From an uncultured Campylobacter sp. (GTDB lineage: Bacteria > Campylobacterota > Campylobacteria > Campylobacterales > Campylobacteraceae), in the NCBI RefSeq assembly GCF_938030145.1, contig NZ_CALHGM010000030.1:54818-118817 (forward strand): DNA of 64,000 bases. The letters are read 5' to 3'. The notes below the pieces were generated by a model. It saw only the letters and a program-made list of their open reading frames with translations, searched no databases and was not told the origin of the DNA. Made by a program: the position numbers and the translations under genes. Position 1 is the stretch's first letter, and the number at the start of each line of letters is the position of its first letter. Below are positions 7,806 through 17,130 of this stretch, in pieces.

Positions 7806-8455
7806 AGCGGGCGGCGGCGCTGTGGAGTATGGCGGAGGCGGCGGGCTGCATACGGCTCTGGCGACACACAGATATGCAGACAAAACGCACGCGATCGTAG
7901 GCTTAGCGACAGCGGCACGGATGCGTTGTACAGCCGGGTGTGGAAACGGATGCGCTGCGCGGATCGTGCGTTTGGGCGGATGTACGATCGCTTCTTCACG
8001 CGAGCCAACTGAAAGATGGAACGCACGCGGAAGGCGTTGGTATAAGATTTTGCAGGCTGCATGAGCCGATAAAATTTTATAAATTCCCGATCCGTTTAAT
8101 GAGCGAGTGCTCGCGATTTATCATTGCTCGCACGGCAAAATTTTTACCGCACGAGCAGTTTGCATTAGAATTCTACTATCGCTTGAAATTTTATGTCGCC
8201 GCGCGCGACTTAAATTTTGCCGCAACAACCCGCGCTAGGCTGTATTCCATCTCGGCTAAAATTTACTCCGCGGCAAATTCGCCGCGTGGAAGCAAAACTC
8301 TGCCGCAAGATCGATAAATTTAGTTATCTTATAAAAGCGCTCGCCGCCACTTTGGCGTTTGCAGCCGCCGTTTCCGGTAAAGTTACGGCGGCTCGTTCCT
8401 GCGAGGTGCAGGGCTTAATAAGATTGCCCCGCTAAACTAGACGGCGAATCTAAAT
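7806..8455. other. intergenic region, no gene recognised
   Basis: About 650 bases between two converging genes. Frames of 80 to 125 codons exist on the plus strand, but they lack ribosome-binding sites, resemble no family and have erratic composition. No terminator hairpin with T-run or RNA gene was found. It probably holds decayed or spacer DNA. Confidence 0.5.
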
Positions 8456-9316
8456 TTATAGCTTCCCGCCCTCAATTACGACGTCGTCAGCCTTGATATC
8501 GTCGCCATATACCGGCGCTAGCGTCGCGTCGTAGTCAGCGTGAAAAAATTTCTCGCCCGCGAGCTTTACGATTAGATCGTCAAGCCATTTGCGAAGCTCG
8601 TCGTTGCCCTTTTTGACCGCAGGCGCGATGACGTCCTGATCGCCCAGCGAGCGGATACCTACCTTAAAGCCAGGATTTGACTTCGTCCACGCAAACAAAA
8701 GCGTATTATCATGCGCGATCGCATCGCCCCTGCCGTCCAGCATCGCACCGAAAGTCTCGGTATTTTGGTCAAATTTTAAAAGCTTGATCTCGGGATGGTT
8801 TTTCGTAAAATACAGATCTGCGGTCGTGCCTTTGTTGATTAAAAGCGTTTTGTCTTTAAGCTGCGAAACGTCGGTGATATCGCCGCCCTTGCTTGCGACG
8901 CCTAGGGCTACCTTCATATACGGCAGCGCGAAATCCACGACCTCTTTGCGCTCAGGCGTGACGGTGAAATTTGCAAGCGTGATATCGACCTTATCCGACG
9001 CCAAAAATTCCGCGCGATTGGCGGCCTCTACGAGCACGAACTGCACCTTGCTCTCATCGCCTAAGAGCTCCTTTGCGATGCGTTTTGCAAAATACACGTC
9101 ATATCCCGCGTTTTTACCCGTCTCGTCGATATAGCCAAACGGCGGCTTATCGCCGAAAACCGCGATCTTTACTACGCCGCGCTTTTTAATCCCGTCGATA
9201 TAACTTTGCGGCGCGGCGGAACCTTGCGCGGAATTTGAGGAGCCTTTGCCCTCGTCGTTGCAACCTGCGAAAAATAACGCACCTAAGATAAAAAGCGTGC
9301 TTAGCGTTTTTTTCAT
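8456..9316 (-). CDS. cjaA: CjaA-type amino-acid (cysteine) binding lipoprotein
   Basis: A 286-residue periplasmic solute-binding protein of the family 3 type, anchored as a lipoprotein: signal peptide MKKTLSTLFILGALFFAG ends at lipobox Cys19. It matches the C. jejuni cysteine-binding antigen CjaA closely from memory, in the blocks VKIAVFGDKPPFGYID, VQFVLVEAANRAEFL, VDITLANFTVTPER, KDKTLLINKGTTAD and the C-terminal DVVIEGGKL. It is the last gene of the ABC operon (two permeases, ATPase, binding protein), 20 bases behind the ATPase, with a strong AAAGGAG ribosome-binding site, as expected for the most abundant component. Substrate assigned by homology to CjaA. Confidence 0.93.
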   Translation of the reverse strand: MKKTLSTLFILGALFFAGCNDEGKGSSNSAQGSAAPQSYIDGIKKRGVVKIAVFGDKPPFGYIDETGKNAGYDVYFAKRIAKELLGDESKVQFVLVEAANRAEFLASDKVDITLANFTVTPERKEVVDFALPYMKVALGVASKGGDITDVSQLKDKTLLINKGTTADLYFTKNHPEIKLLKFDQNTETFGAMLDGRGDAIAHDNTLLFAWTKSNPGFKVGIRSLGDQDVIAPAVKKGNDELRKWLDDLIVKLAGEKFFHADYDATLAPVYGDDIKADDVVIEGGKL

Positions 9317-9336
9317 CTTTTCTCCTTTATTAAAAT

Positions 9337-10074
9337 TTATTTTTTAAATTCGAACATATTTAAAAATTTCTTCGCGCGCGCTCTCTTCGGCGTGGTAAAG
9401 AACGCCTCCGGCTCATTAATCTCCACGATGCTTCCCTCATCCATAAAAACTATACGATCGGCTACGGCGCGCGCAAAGCCCATCTCGTGCGTTACGATTA
9501 GCATCGTCTGTCCCTCTTTGGCGAGATTTAGCATTACGTCGAGCACCTCGCGCACGATCTCGGGATCAAGTGCCGCGGTAACCTCGTCAAAAAGCATGAT
9601 CTTGGGCTTCATCACAAGGCTTCGCACGATTGCGATGCGCTGCTTCTGCCCGCCGCTAAGTTCTTTGGGATAGGCTCGCTCTTTATTTTCTAGTCCTACG
9701 ATTTTGAGCCAATGCCTGGCTAGCTCTACAGCTTGCTCGCGCGGTACGCCTTGGACTTTCACGGGACCTAGGATTATATTATGCAGCACGTTTAAGTGGT
9801 CGAAAAGCTCGTAGCTTTGAAAGACCATGCCGATCTTTTGCCTGATCCTACGCCACTCTTTGAAATTTTGATCGATCCGCTCGCCCTCGATTATAAAATT
9901 TCCGCTTTGTACCGGCTCTAAGCCGTTGATCGTGCGAAGTAGGGTGCTTTTGCCGCAGCCGCTAGGACCTAGGATCACAACGACTTCGCCCTGCGCGACG
10001 CTAAGGCTGACGTCCTTTAGCGCGTGCAGTTCGCCGTAGAATTTATTAACTTTATCGATTTTTAAAATTTCCAT
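9337..10074 (-). CDS. polar amino-acid ABC transporter ATPase
   Basis: ATPase subunit powering uptake by the adjacent CjaA-type importer, at the inner face of the membrane. About 245 residues, with Walker A GPSGCGKST, the GlnQ/HisP-type VFQSYELFDHLNVLHNI, signature LSGGQKQR, Walker B IMLFDE, and switch IVTHEMGFA. The usual DEPTSALDPE reads DEVTAALDPE. The start at ATG 10074 gives the coupled junction TGATG with the upstream permease and lies just behind a GGTGGAG ribosome-binding site; an upstream GTG at 10083 is less likely. Confidence 0.95.
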   Translation of the reverse strand: MEILKIDKVNKFYGELHALKDVSLSVAQGEVVVILGPSGCGKSTLLRTINGLEPVQSGNFIIEGERIDQNFKEWRRIRQKIGMVFQSYELFDHLNVLHNIILGPVKVQGVPREQAVELARHWLKIVGLENKERAYPKELSGGQKQRIAIVRSLVMKPKIMLFDEVTAALDPEIVREVLDVMLNLAKEGQTMLIVTHEMGFARAVADRIVFMDEGSIVEINEPEAFFTTPKRARAKKFLNMFEFKK

Positions 10075-10730
10075 CAGCTCCACCTGTTTTCTAGTTTTTT
10101 CGAAAGCGCCGAGATCGGATAGCAGATCAAAAAATATACGAAAAATATCGCTCCATAGATGATTAGCGGCGCGTAATTGTCGCGGAAGACATTTACTTCG
10201 ATGATCTGCTGTCCGACCTTGACGAGCTCGATAACGCCGATAAGCACGGCGATCGAGGTTGTTTTTATCATCCTGCTGAATAAATTTATCGTTGCGGGCA
10301 CTAGCCGCCTCATCGCAAGCGGCAGGATCACGTAGAGATAAATTTGAGATCTGCTAAATGCGAGCGCTTCGGCGCTTTCGAACTGATGCTTAGGGATGCT
10401 AAGCACGGCGCCGCGCACCAGATCCATCATCTCAAAAACACCCCAGATGCTAAAGACGATGATCGAAGCCGCGATATTTGAGATGTGGATGCCAAATGCC
10501 TTGCTCGCGCCGAAATATACGATAAATAGCCAAACGATGGGCGGCATGATGCGCACGATCTCTAGGCAAATTTTAAGCGGGATGTATAGGGCTCTGCGCC
10601 CCGAGGCCATTAAAATTCCAAGTACCAAGCCTAGAGCGAGCGAAACTGCGATAGAGATTAGCGCGATTTGCAGCGTGACCCCGAGTCCGCCCAGAAGCCT
10701 GATTAAATTTTCGCCGCCGAATAGTTCCAT
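10074..10730 (-). CDS. polar amino-acid ABC transporter permease (second)
   Basis: A 218-residue inner-membrane permease of the His/Glu/Gln/Arg type with about five membrane segments. The cytoplasmic coupling loop SAEALAFSRSQIYLYVILPLAMRRLVPATIN contains the EAA motif that docks on the ATPase. It begins 2 bases after the first permease and overlaps the ATPase start by one base, so all are translated together. With the other permease it probably forms the heterodimeric channel receiving amino acid from CjaA. Confidence 0.94.
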   Translation of the reverse strand: MELFGGENLIRLLGGLGVTLQIALISIAVSLALGLVLGILMASGRRALYIPLKICLEIVRIMPPIVWLFIVYFGASKAFGIHISNIAASIIVFSIWGVFEMMDLVRGAVLSIPKHQFESAEALAFSRSQIYLYVILPLAMRRLVPATINLFSRMIKTTSIAVLIGVIELVKVGQQIIEVNVFRDNYAPLIIYGAIFFVYFLICYPISALSKKLENRWS

Positions 10731-10732
10731 CG

Positions 10733-11386
10733 CTAGCCCCTCATATACGCAAGGCGCTTTTCAAGCAGCGTAAGCGCGAGCGAAAGCGGCAGGATTATGA
10801 TCAGATACGAAACGCTTAGCATAAACAGCGCCTCATTCGTCTTGTAATACAGCCCGATAATGTCCTTTGCGGCATAAACGAGATCGGCGAGTGCGACGAT
10901 GCTAACGATCGAGGTTTCTTTAAGCAGAAAGATTATATTTGCGCTGATGGAGGGTAGGGCGATCGCAAAAGCGCGCGGCAGCACGACGTAAAATACTATT
11001 TGCGCCTCGCTAAGGCCCAGGCTCATCGCGCTTTCGATCTGGGATTTTTTTATTGCCTCAAAACCGAGCCTAAAGCTCTCGCTCATATAGCTTCCGCCCA
11101 AAAACGCAAGACCTACAATCGCGCAGGTAAAGCCTGAAATTTGAATGCCTAGCTTCGGCAGGCCGTAGTATAGAAAAAATAGCTGAATTAAAAGCGGAGT
11201 GTTGCGAGATAGCTCGATATATGCGTTTACAAGCGGACTTAGCAGAGGTACCCTTTTATATTTTATTAGCGTGCAGATAAAGCCGATGATGATGGATAGT
11301 AGAATCCCGTAAAATGCGAGCTTCAGCGTTAAAATACCCGCCTTTACGAACATCGGGCTAAATTTGGCTATAAAATCAAAATCCAT
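10733..11386 (-). CDS. polar amino-acid ABC transporter permease (first)
   Basis: A 217-residue inner-membrane permease and first gene of the cjaA operon. It shows the HEAA-family N-terminal GILTLKLAFYGILLSIIIG, the block ELSRNTPLLIQLFFLYYGLPKLG, and the EAA loop ESAMSLGLSEAQIVFYVVLPRAFAIALPS. About five membrane helices. A TATAAT box on the minus strand at 11414-11419 gives a leader of about 20 bases, so the operon promoter is close to the start. Confidence 0.94.
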   Translation of the reverse strand: MDFDFIAKFSPMFVKAGILTLKLAFYGILLSIIIGFICTLIKYKRVPLLSPLVNAYIELSRNTPLLIQLFFLYYGLPKLGIQISGFTCAIVGLAFLGGSYMSESFRLGFEAIKKSQIESAMSLGLSEAQIVFYVVLPRAFAIALPSISANIIFLLKETSIVSIVALADLVYAAKDIIGLYYKTNEALFMLSVSYLIIILPLSLALTLLEKRLAYMRG

Positions 11387-11413
11387 AAATTCTTCTTTCC
11401 GTAAGATATGCGT

Positions 11414-11419
11414 ATTATA
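11414..11419 (-). promoter_or_regulatory. -10 box TATAAT for the cjaA-type ABC operon
   Basis: CTG-TATAAT on the minus strand, about 28 bases before the first permease ATG at 11386. It sits in an AT-rich stretch with no -35 box. Confidence 0.6.
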
Positions 11420-11552
11420 CAGATAACTGATTAAAATAGTATTAAATTAGAATTTTTTTATAAAGATTCCGAAAATTTAGGAGTTTAAAAATATATCTCA
11501 TAAATATATTTAGTCCGAGTAGATACCCGGACTATAGAATTTTGACGGAATT

Positions 11553-13025
11553 TTACGAGTAAAAAATATACGCGTAACCCGAAACTAAAATCGCAGAAAC
11601 CACTGCTAAAATTCCGCCGCTTCGCACCATCTCTATCTGACGGATACGTCCCGTGCCGAAAACCAAAGCATTCGGCGGCGTCGCTACCGGCATTACGAAA
11701 GCGCAGCTCGCGCCTACGCCGATGATAATCGTAAGAGTTTCTTTCGGTAGCCCCATCTGAGCCGCTACTCCCGCAAACACAGGCACTAAAAGCGCAGCAG
11801 AGGCGGTATTGCTGGTAAATTCCGTTAGGCAGATGATAAAGATCGCTGTTACAAGCAGTATTACGTAGGTAGGTGCTCCGCCGAAAGTGTGCGCGACTAG
11901 ATCGCCCAGTACCTTAGAGGCTCCCGAATCGCCCAAAACAGCACTTAGAGTAAGTCCGCCGCCGAAAAGTAGCAATACGCCCCACTCGGTATTTTCGGCG
12001 ATGTCGTGCCACTTGGCAAGTCCTAGTATGACGATTACGACTGCCGAGCAGATAGCGACGTAAGCATCGTCCACTTTAAAGCCCACAAGGGCTGAAATTT
12101 GCTTTGAAAATATCCAGCCAAGCGCTGTTAGAGCAAATACGACGATAGTAATAATGCGCTCGCGCGTCCAAGGGATATGCTCCAGATCCATCTCTATTTT
12201 ATGGCTTAAATTCGGCTTGAAAATTATATAAAGCACCACAAGCATTATCGGTAGCATCACGCACATTAGCGGCAAACCTACCTTCATCCAGTCCGCGAAG
12301 CTGTAGTGCAAGGCTTGAGCCACGATTAAATTTGGCGGAGATCCCACGAGCGTGCCCAGACCTCCGATGCTTGCAGAATACGCGATGCCTAAAAGCAAAA
12401 ACACAAGCGTGCCGCGATCTTTGCTCTCGTCCATGTTGGCGCAAATTCCAAGCGCGATCGGAAGCATCATAGCAGCAGTTGCGGTATTTGAAACCCACAT
12501 CGAAAGGATCGCCGTAGCAAGGCAGATTAAAATCGCAGCTACACCCAAGCGACCGCCTGCGCGGGCGATTAGCCACATCGCGATCTTTTTATCGAGCTTT
12601 TGCATATGCAGAGCCGTTGCCAGAGCAAAACCGCCGAAAAAGGTAAAGATCGTAGGGTTTGCAAAATTTGCAAGTGTGCTTTTGATGGTGGCAGCCGTGA
12701 AAGTGCCATCTTTAGCGAATTTGCCAAGTCCGATAGCTACCGCAAGCACCGGCACCATAAGTGCGGTTACCGTGATATGCACGGCCTCTGTAAGCCACAT
12801 AATCGCGATAAAAGCAAGTAACGCAAGGCCTTTTTTGACATTGGGCTCAAATGGTAGCGCGGCATATAGCGCAAAGCCCACAGCAGCGGCAATCGCTATA
12901 ATGATGACACCACGCTTAGGAAACGGCACGGTGTCGGTGAGCCTGTCTAAACCCAGCTCGTCTACGTCTGAGTCCAGTGGTCCTTGTAAGCGGGAGTTGC
13001 GTAACTCCACTTTGTGTTCTTCCAT
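11553..13025 (-). CDS. SLC13/DASS family divalent anion (dicarboxylate/sulfate) symporter
   Basis: A 490-residue inner-membrane carrier of the divalent anion:sodium symporter family, importing C4-dicarboxylates, citrate or sulfate with cations. The two family signatures are visible in inverted halves: SNTATAAMMLPIALG and TEFTSNTASAALLVPVFAG, each with the Ser-Asn-Thr substrate motif. The blocks FGGFALATALH and LLLFGGGLTLSAVL mark the two scaffold repeats. About 12 hydrophobic segments follow a charged 40-residue N-terminus. An AAAAGGAGTA ribosome-binding site precedes the ATG. It is monocistronic. An organism that ferments no sugar would use such a carrier for fumarate, succinate or malate, but the substrate is not decided by sequence. 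Confidence 0.9.
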   Translation of the reverse strand: MEEHKVELRNSRLQGPLDSDVDELGLDRLTDTVPFPKRGVIIIAIAAAVGFALYAALPFEPNVKKGLALLAFIAIMWLTEAVHITVTALMVPVLAVAIGLGKFAKDGTFTAATIKSTLANFANPTIFTFFGGFALATALHMQKLDKKIAMWLIARAGGRLGVAAILICLATAILSMWVSNTATAAMMLPIALGICANMDESKDRGTLVFLLLGIAYSASIGGLGTLVGSPPNLIVAQALHYSFADWMKVGLPLMCVMLPIMLVVLYIIFKPNLSHKIEMDLEHIPWTRERIITIVVFALTALGWIFSKQISALVGFKVDDAYVAICSAVVIVILGLAKWHDIAENTEWGVLLLFGGGLTLSAVLGDSGASKVLGDLVAHTFGGAPTYVILLVTAIFIICLTEFTSNTASAALLVPVFAGVAAQMGLPKETLTIIIGVGASCAFVMPVATPPNALVFGTGRIRQIEMVRSGGILAVVSAILVSGYAYIFYS

Positions 13026-13515
13026 AGATACTCCTTTTTTGGATTTGGCTTATGATACAAAAATGAGGCGGGAATTTTATAAATTCCAAATCAAATCGTA
13101 TTAAATTTTTAAAAGTGCAGTTACTATCGGTAACACGGCACTTATCTCGTGTGTAAATTTTAAATTATACATAAAAACGAACAACTAAGTAAGCGCTTTA
13201 AATTTCATCACAGATTATTTTTTAATGACACCCGACATTAAATTTGCTAACTGCCCAAGGGAGGCGGTGTAGAATTTCGTCGAATTCCGTGCTGGCAATC
13301 GAGATAAAATTTTATCCAAGGCGAGTGAGATAAAATTCTGCGTCTTACCTTAAAAATTTATCGAAATTTAAGTGGGAGAGGGGGCTATTATAATCAACAA
13401 ATTTTAAACGGATTTGTAAGCGGATCCGGTGGAGGAGGCTCAAAGATCGTAAGTTATAAAACGGTAAGAGCGGCGGCGGTGGAAAGCCCGAAATTATAAA
13501 TTGTAAGGAGAAAAT
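13026..13515. other. intergenic region upstream of the outer-membrane protein
   Basis: About 490 bases between divergent genes. It holds a short palindrome GTTAC-tatcg-GTAAC (13120-13134) and two similar GAGATAAAATT words near 13301 and 13329. It must contain the promoters of both neighbours, but no unambiguous -10 box stands out. No small ORF or RNA gene was recognised. Confidence 0.45.
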
Positions 13516-14145
13516 GTGAAAAACAAAATTTTAATCGCGGCGTTTACCGCTGCGGCTTGCGTTAGCGTAGGCTCTAGCGAGGGTTTACTTTTAGGCATCG
13601 AGGGAGATTATTCTTTTAAATCCAGCATCACTACTAAATGGTCTGACGAGGAAGATTCTGGCACGAATAAAGATAATAAGGGGCAGGCTGCGCTCGGCTT
13701 TAAAGGCGGCTATGATTTTGGTATAGCTAGAGCATATGGCGAGTATATGTATGACTTTAAGGTTACAAAAAATGGTAGTGATGAGGATGGAGATTTTAAA
13801 CACTCTTGGAATAAGCATAGCTTGCTAGTAGGCGGAGATTTTACGCCTGAGATTACGAATAGCTTTAGGCTAGTAGCAGGCGCATATACGGGGGTTTCGT
13901 TTTTGAAATACAAAGATTCGTATAATGACTTCAGCGGCGATAGTGACTCTATATCAAAGACAGTACCAGGCTGGGTCATCGGTGCAAGACTAGGCGGGCT
14001 ATATAGCTTTGATGAGCATAACGAGATCGAGTTTGGCTACAAGGCGGACTACACGAGGTACAAGGCCAGTAAGCTCGGAGAGGATGTAGACAAGGTATAT
14101 GAGACTAACCATGGAATTTATCTGGGGTATAACTTTAAATTTTAA
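13516..14145 (+). CDS. outer-membrane beta-barrel protein (OmpA-barrel-like)
   Basis: A 209-residue secreted protein: signal peptide MKNKILIAAFTAAACVSVGS, then alternating short strands with aromatic girdles (KGGYDFGIARAYGEYMYDF, EFGYKADYTRYKAS) and the terminal strand GIYLGYNFKF ending in phenylalanine, the usual signal for outer-membrane barrel insertion. About eight strands can be drawn, as in small OmpA-type barrels or porin-like Campylobacter outer-membrane proteins. No peptidoglycan-binding domain is present. The start is GTG at 13516 behind AAGGAG. It is monocistronic. Function (adhesion, small pore or structural) not resolved. Confidence 0.82.
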   Translation: MKNKILIAAFTAAACVSVGSSEGLLLGIEGDYSFKSSITTKWSDEEDSGTNKDNKGQAALGFKGGYDFGIARAYGEYMYDFKVTKNGSDEDGDFKHSWNKHSLLVGGDFTPEITNSFRLVAGAYTGVSFLKYKDSYNDFSGDSDSISKTVPGWVIGARLGGLYSFDEHNEIEFGYKADYTRYKASKLGEDVDKVYETNHGIYLGYNFKF

Positions 14146-14304
14146 AAATTCTAACGTGCTAGCGCAGGATGGGGCGAACGAACTCCCGCTCCATCCGCTT
14201 TTAAATTACAAATAATTCTTAGTTAGATTGAGTCACAAAGCTAACTTAGATCCAAATCTGCGCTAATTTTACAAGCAGCTATAATGGTACTGCCCGCAGC
14301 GTTT

Positions 14305-14520
14305 TTATGCCTGTAGATGCCAATCTTTTTGAGGGCCGTTTTGATGAGGGTTTGTTGGATCTCTTCCGCGCCGATCATATCGCAAAATTAAATTTTTGCA
14401 TCCACCTCAAGCTCGCTTAGGCTTACGTTTGCTAGCTCTGCGACCGCCTCGCTCGTGTATTTTTTTGATCTTGCTTACGTCAAGCTCTTCCGTGCGTCCG
14501 TTTCGTTTTTTTACTTTCAT
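14305..14520 (-). pseudogene. nrdA: decayed 5' end of nrdA (ribonucleotide reductase alpha, ATP-cone)
   Basis: From the ATG at 14518-14520 the minus strand reads MKVKKRNGRTEELDVSKIKK. It continues after a one-base shift in an A7 run (14460-14466) as YTSEAVAELANVSLSELEVDA, and after a TAA stop as IGAEEIQQTLIKTA before homology fades. This is the N-terminal ATP-cone of class Ia ribonucleoside-diphosphate reductase alpha subunit. Only about 70 of some 790 residues remain, with one frameshift and one nonsense codon. From memory nrdA directly follows purB in C. jejuni; here the stump lies behind purB in the same direction, with the pentapeptide gene between, so this is the ancestral nrdA site. Confidence 0.85.
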
Positions 14521-14637
14521 TTTCCTCTCTTTTAAAATTTTTTAAGATTGGTTTTAAACTACTTAGAATATTTTCGTACCAAATTTATGTAAAATATATA
14601 GTTTTAGCCATCAATATCAAAAACGCAACTCTTGTTC

Positions 14638-17130
14638 TTATGATATAATCGAGTTTTTGCGCGCTGTTTTAGTTAGAGAATATAAACATAAAATCATAAT
14701 AATAACGTATAAAATATATATCGATTTATATGTTTGTGAGTTGATTTCATCTAGTCTTATAGCTTTATAAATATCAAGATAAATTTTTTGCTTTTCTACG
14801 ATAGGGGCTAGTTTTTGTAATGCGCCTTTAATCTTTGTAAGAGCATCAATTACCAAATCTATCTCTTTTTGGATCTCTTTTTCATCAGCAAAACCAAATT
14901 TTAGCCTAAATTTATCACTTATTTCCATATCATAGAGGTCGCGCTTATATACTTTATTTGCTACAAATATCAAATCTAGCGCAATGCCTCTATTTTTAGG
15001 TTCTTTGAGTGTTGTATTTAAATCGTCTTTGTTAGAAAGATTTTTTAGAATTTTATTCAATTCCTCTTTTTCATCCTTTCGAAATAAAAGGCCCAAAACA
15101 TTCTCTAACGTTGCTTTGTTGGCTATAATAAGCTCTTTTTGATTTACTATATTACTTTCTAAAAATGTTACGTTTTCGTCAATATTATAATCTCCAAACG
15201 ATAGTCTTGTTAAATTTGCTAAATCTTTATAATCTATTTTAGCAAGCTCTTCTGACAAAATTTTATTTTCTATATTCTCTCTATTAAATATGCTTAATGT
15301 TGGATTTATAAGCTCTGGACTATTTAATAATACTATAATAAATCCGGCATACGCAATAATTTTCATTAGGATAACTGCTAAGTTGCTACTTCTAGTAAAA
15401 ATAAAATATGTAAAAGATAAAATAAGTATATATAGCAAAACACTAAAAGTTATGTATGATATATTTTGTAAGATAAAAATAGTTAATATAAAAATAGCAA
15501 ATAAAAATGTAATTGCTAAAGTGCTTGCGTCGCTTATCTTTTTACTATTAAGTATTGGTATAAATATAAGTAAGGCAAGCATTATTAAATTCAAATAAAA
15601 ATACATTATTTCGTTTAAACTATTCCTATATATAATTTTACTAGTTGTATTAATACACAATAAACAGAACCCATAGCTTACAATCATTAGCAAAGTAAAG
15701 TGAAAAATTTTATTTAAATTTGTATGATGATCACTAGTTTCTCGGTATAGATACAATTGCAACACTTCAATCCATTTGGTTATATCCGGTAATTTCATTT
15801 TAAATAATGTGATCTTTATAAGATTAATAAAGTATTTTATATTAAATATACTATATATAAGTCCTGCGATTACTATATATATTCCATATAATACAATGCT
15901 ACCGACTAATGAATACACAAAACTTTCTAAAAATTCGAATTTTTTACATAATTTTAAAAATAATAAAGAGGTGGTTATAATAATTACAAACACGATTAAA
16001 AGTACTTTAGAATATAAATAATTTATATTTCTTTTTTCAAATAAGCTTATACTTTTGTTAAAATTTACTCTTGTTTTTTCATCGTTTTTAATTTCATAAT
16101 CAAGCCCCATTTCTTTACAATAAAGCTCTGCTTTGTGATGGTTGCTCGCATCTATTAAATTCCCATTTTCATTTAATGTATGTTTCAGTATAGAAAACGA
16201 GTTTCTAAAGTCAGAATAGACTTTTTGATAAATTTCTGTTTCGGTGGCTTCTTTATTGTTTTCAAGTCTTCTTTTTATCTCATCATCACAATCTCGTTTT
16301 ATACTACTAAAACTATGCGAATCAAATTTCATATTAATTAAAATTGGTCTTTTCATGAAAGATACACTGCTAAAATTTGGCGTTTTATAAAATCTTATCC
16401 CATAAAAGGAAGCTAATTTTTTAAATTCACATTCATGAAAATCTGCAAATTTCTTAAACTCGGAATTATTAAAGTAGGCATTATCTTCAAAAATAGTGTT
16501 TTTAAAATTAGCAAAGCCGTAAAATTTGTTATTTTTAAAATTTACATTTTCAAAAATGCAATCGTTAGCTATAAAATCACCATAAATAGTACAATCGTTA
16601 AAAGTTATATTTTGAAATTTAACACTTCTTATATTTATATTAGACTTAAAAATACAGTCTTGAAAAACAATATTTTTAAAATTTGTTGGAGCAAAATCTA
16701 TATTATATGATTTTGAATAGAATTCGCACTTTGTAAAAACTAATTTTTCTTTTATATTTGTATCAGATATATTAGAGTTAAACATTTCAATTTTACAATT
16801 ATGAAATTCTATATTTTTAAAATCATTTATATTTAAAAATCCAAATTCACAATTTTGAAATTTTATATTATGTTTTTCTAAAATATCTCGTAAATTTTTA
16901 TTGTTTATAGTATCTATTTGACATATTTCTTTTACAATATGAGTTTGCTCAGCGCCATTAACTCCAATTAAGGCATACTTGCTAACTTTATCGTCGCCAA
17001 AAAATTCTTTTAGTTTTTCATTGGCTAATTTAAATGTATCTGATGCTTCCGATGATGATGTCAAGCAAGCTCGCTTAAAACTATATTTGTTTAATAAATT
17101 TAAAAATTTGTAATATCTGGACTTAATCAT
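14638..17130 (-). CDS. AT-rich pentapeptide-repeat multi-spanning membrane protein
   Basis: An 830-residue protein. Residues about 90-265 form degenerate pentapeptide repeats (FQNCEFGFLNINDFKNIEFHNC and similar A/N-F/I-x-N/D-C/x units), a beta-helix of the kind that mimics nucleic acid or forms scaffolds. A conserved-looking linker HHKAELYCKEMGLDYE (around 335) follows, then about seven membrane helices (370-590), a helical soluble part (600-790) and one last membrane helix near 805. No signal peptide. The DNA is far richer in A+T than its neighbours, in both codon choice and amino acids (Lys, Ile, Asn, Phe), indicating transfer. Its ATG overlaps the purB stop by one base (TAATG), so it is expressed with purB. 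Function unknown. Confidence 0.85.
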   Translation of the reverse strand: MIKSRYYKFLNLLNKYSFKRACLTSSSEASDTFKLANEKLKEFFGDDKVSKYALIGVNGAEQTHIVKEICQIDTINNKNLRDILEKHNIKFQNCEFGFLNINDFKNIEFHNCKIEMFNSNISDTNIKEKLVFTKCEFYSKSYNIDFAPTNFKNIVFQDCIFKSNINIRSVKFQNITFNDCTIYGDFIANDCIFENVNFKNNKFYGFANFKNTIFEDNAYFNNSEFKKFADFHECEFKKLASFYGIRFYKTPNFSSVSFMKRPILINMKFDSHSFSSIKRDCDDEIKRRLENNKEATETEIYQKVYSDFRNSFSILKHTLNENGNLIDASNHHKAELYCKEMGLDYEIKNDEKTRVNFNKSISLFEKRNINYLYSKVLLIVFVIIITTSLLFLKLCKKFEFLESFVYSLVGSIVLYGIYIVIAGLIYSIFNIKYFINLIKITLFKMKLPDITKWIEVLQLYLYRETSDHHTNLNKIFHFTLLMIVSYGFCLLCINTTSKIIYRNSLNEIMYFYLNLIMLALLIFIPILNSKKISDASTLAITFLFAIFILTIFILQNISYITFSVLLYILILSFTYFIFTRSSNLAVILMKIIAYAGFIIVLLNSPELINPTLSIFNRENIENKILSEELAKIDYKDLANLTRLSFGDYNIDENVTFLESNIVNQKELIIANKATLENVLGLLFRKDEKEELNKILKNLSNKDDLNTTLKEPKNRGIALDLIFVANKVYKRDLYDMEISDKFRLKFGFADEKEIQKEIDLVIDALTKIKGALQKLAPIVEKQKIYLDIYKAIRLDEINSQTYKSIYILYVIIMILCLYSLTKTARKNSIIS

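Noticed and set aside
7940..8317. 125-codon plus-strand frame
   Set aside because: No ribosome-binding site, uneven codon use and no homology; lies in a gene-free gap.
12352..13104. 250-codon plus-strand frame
   Set aside because: It is antisense to the well-supported SLC13 carrier gene, with no ribosome-binding site or family.
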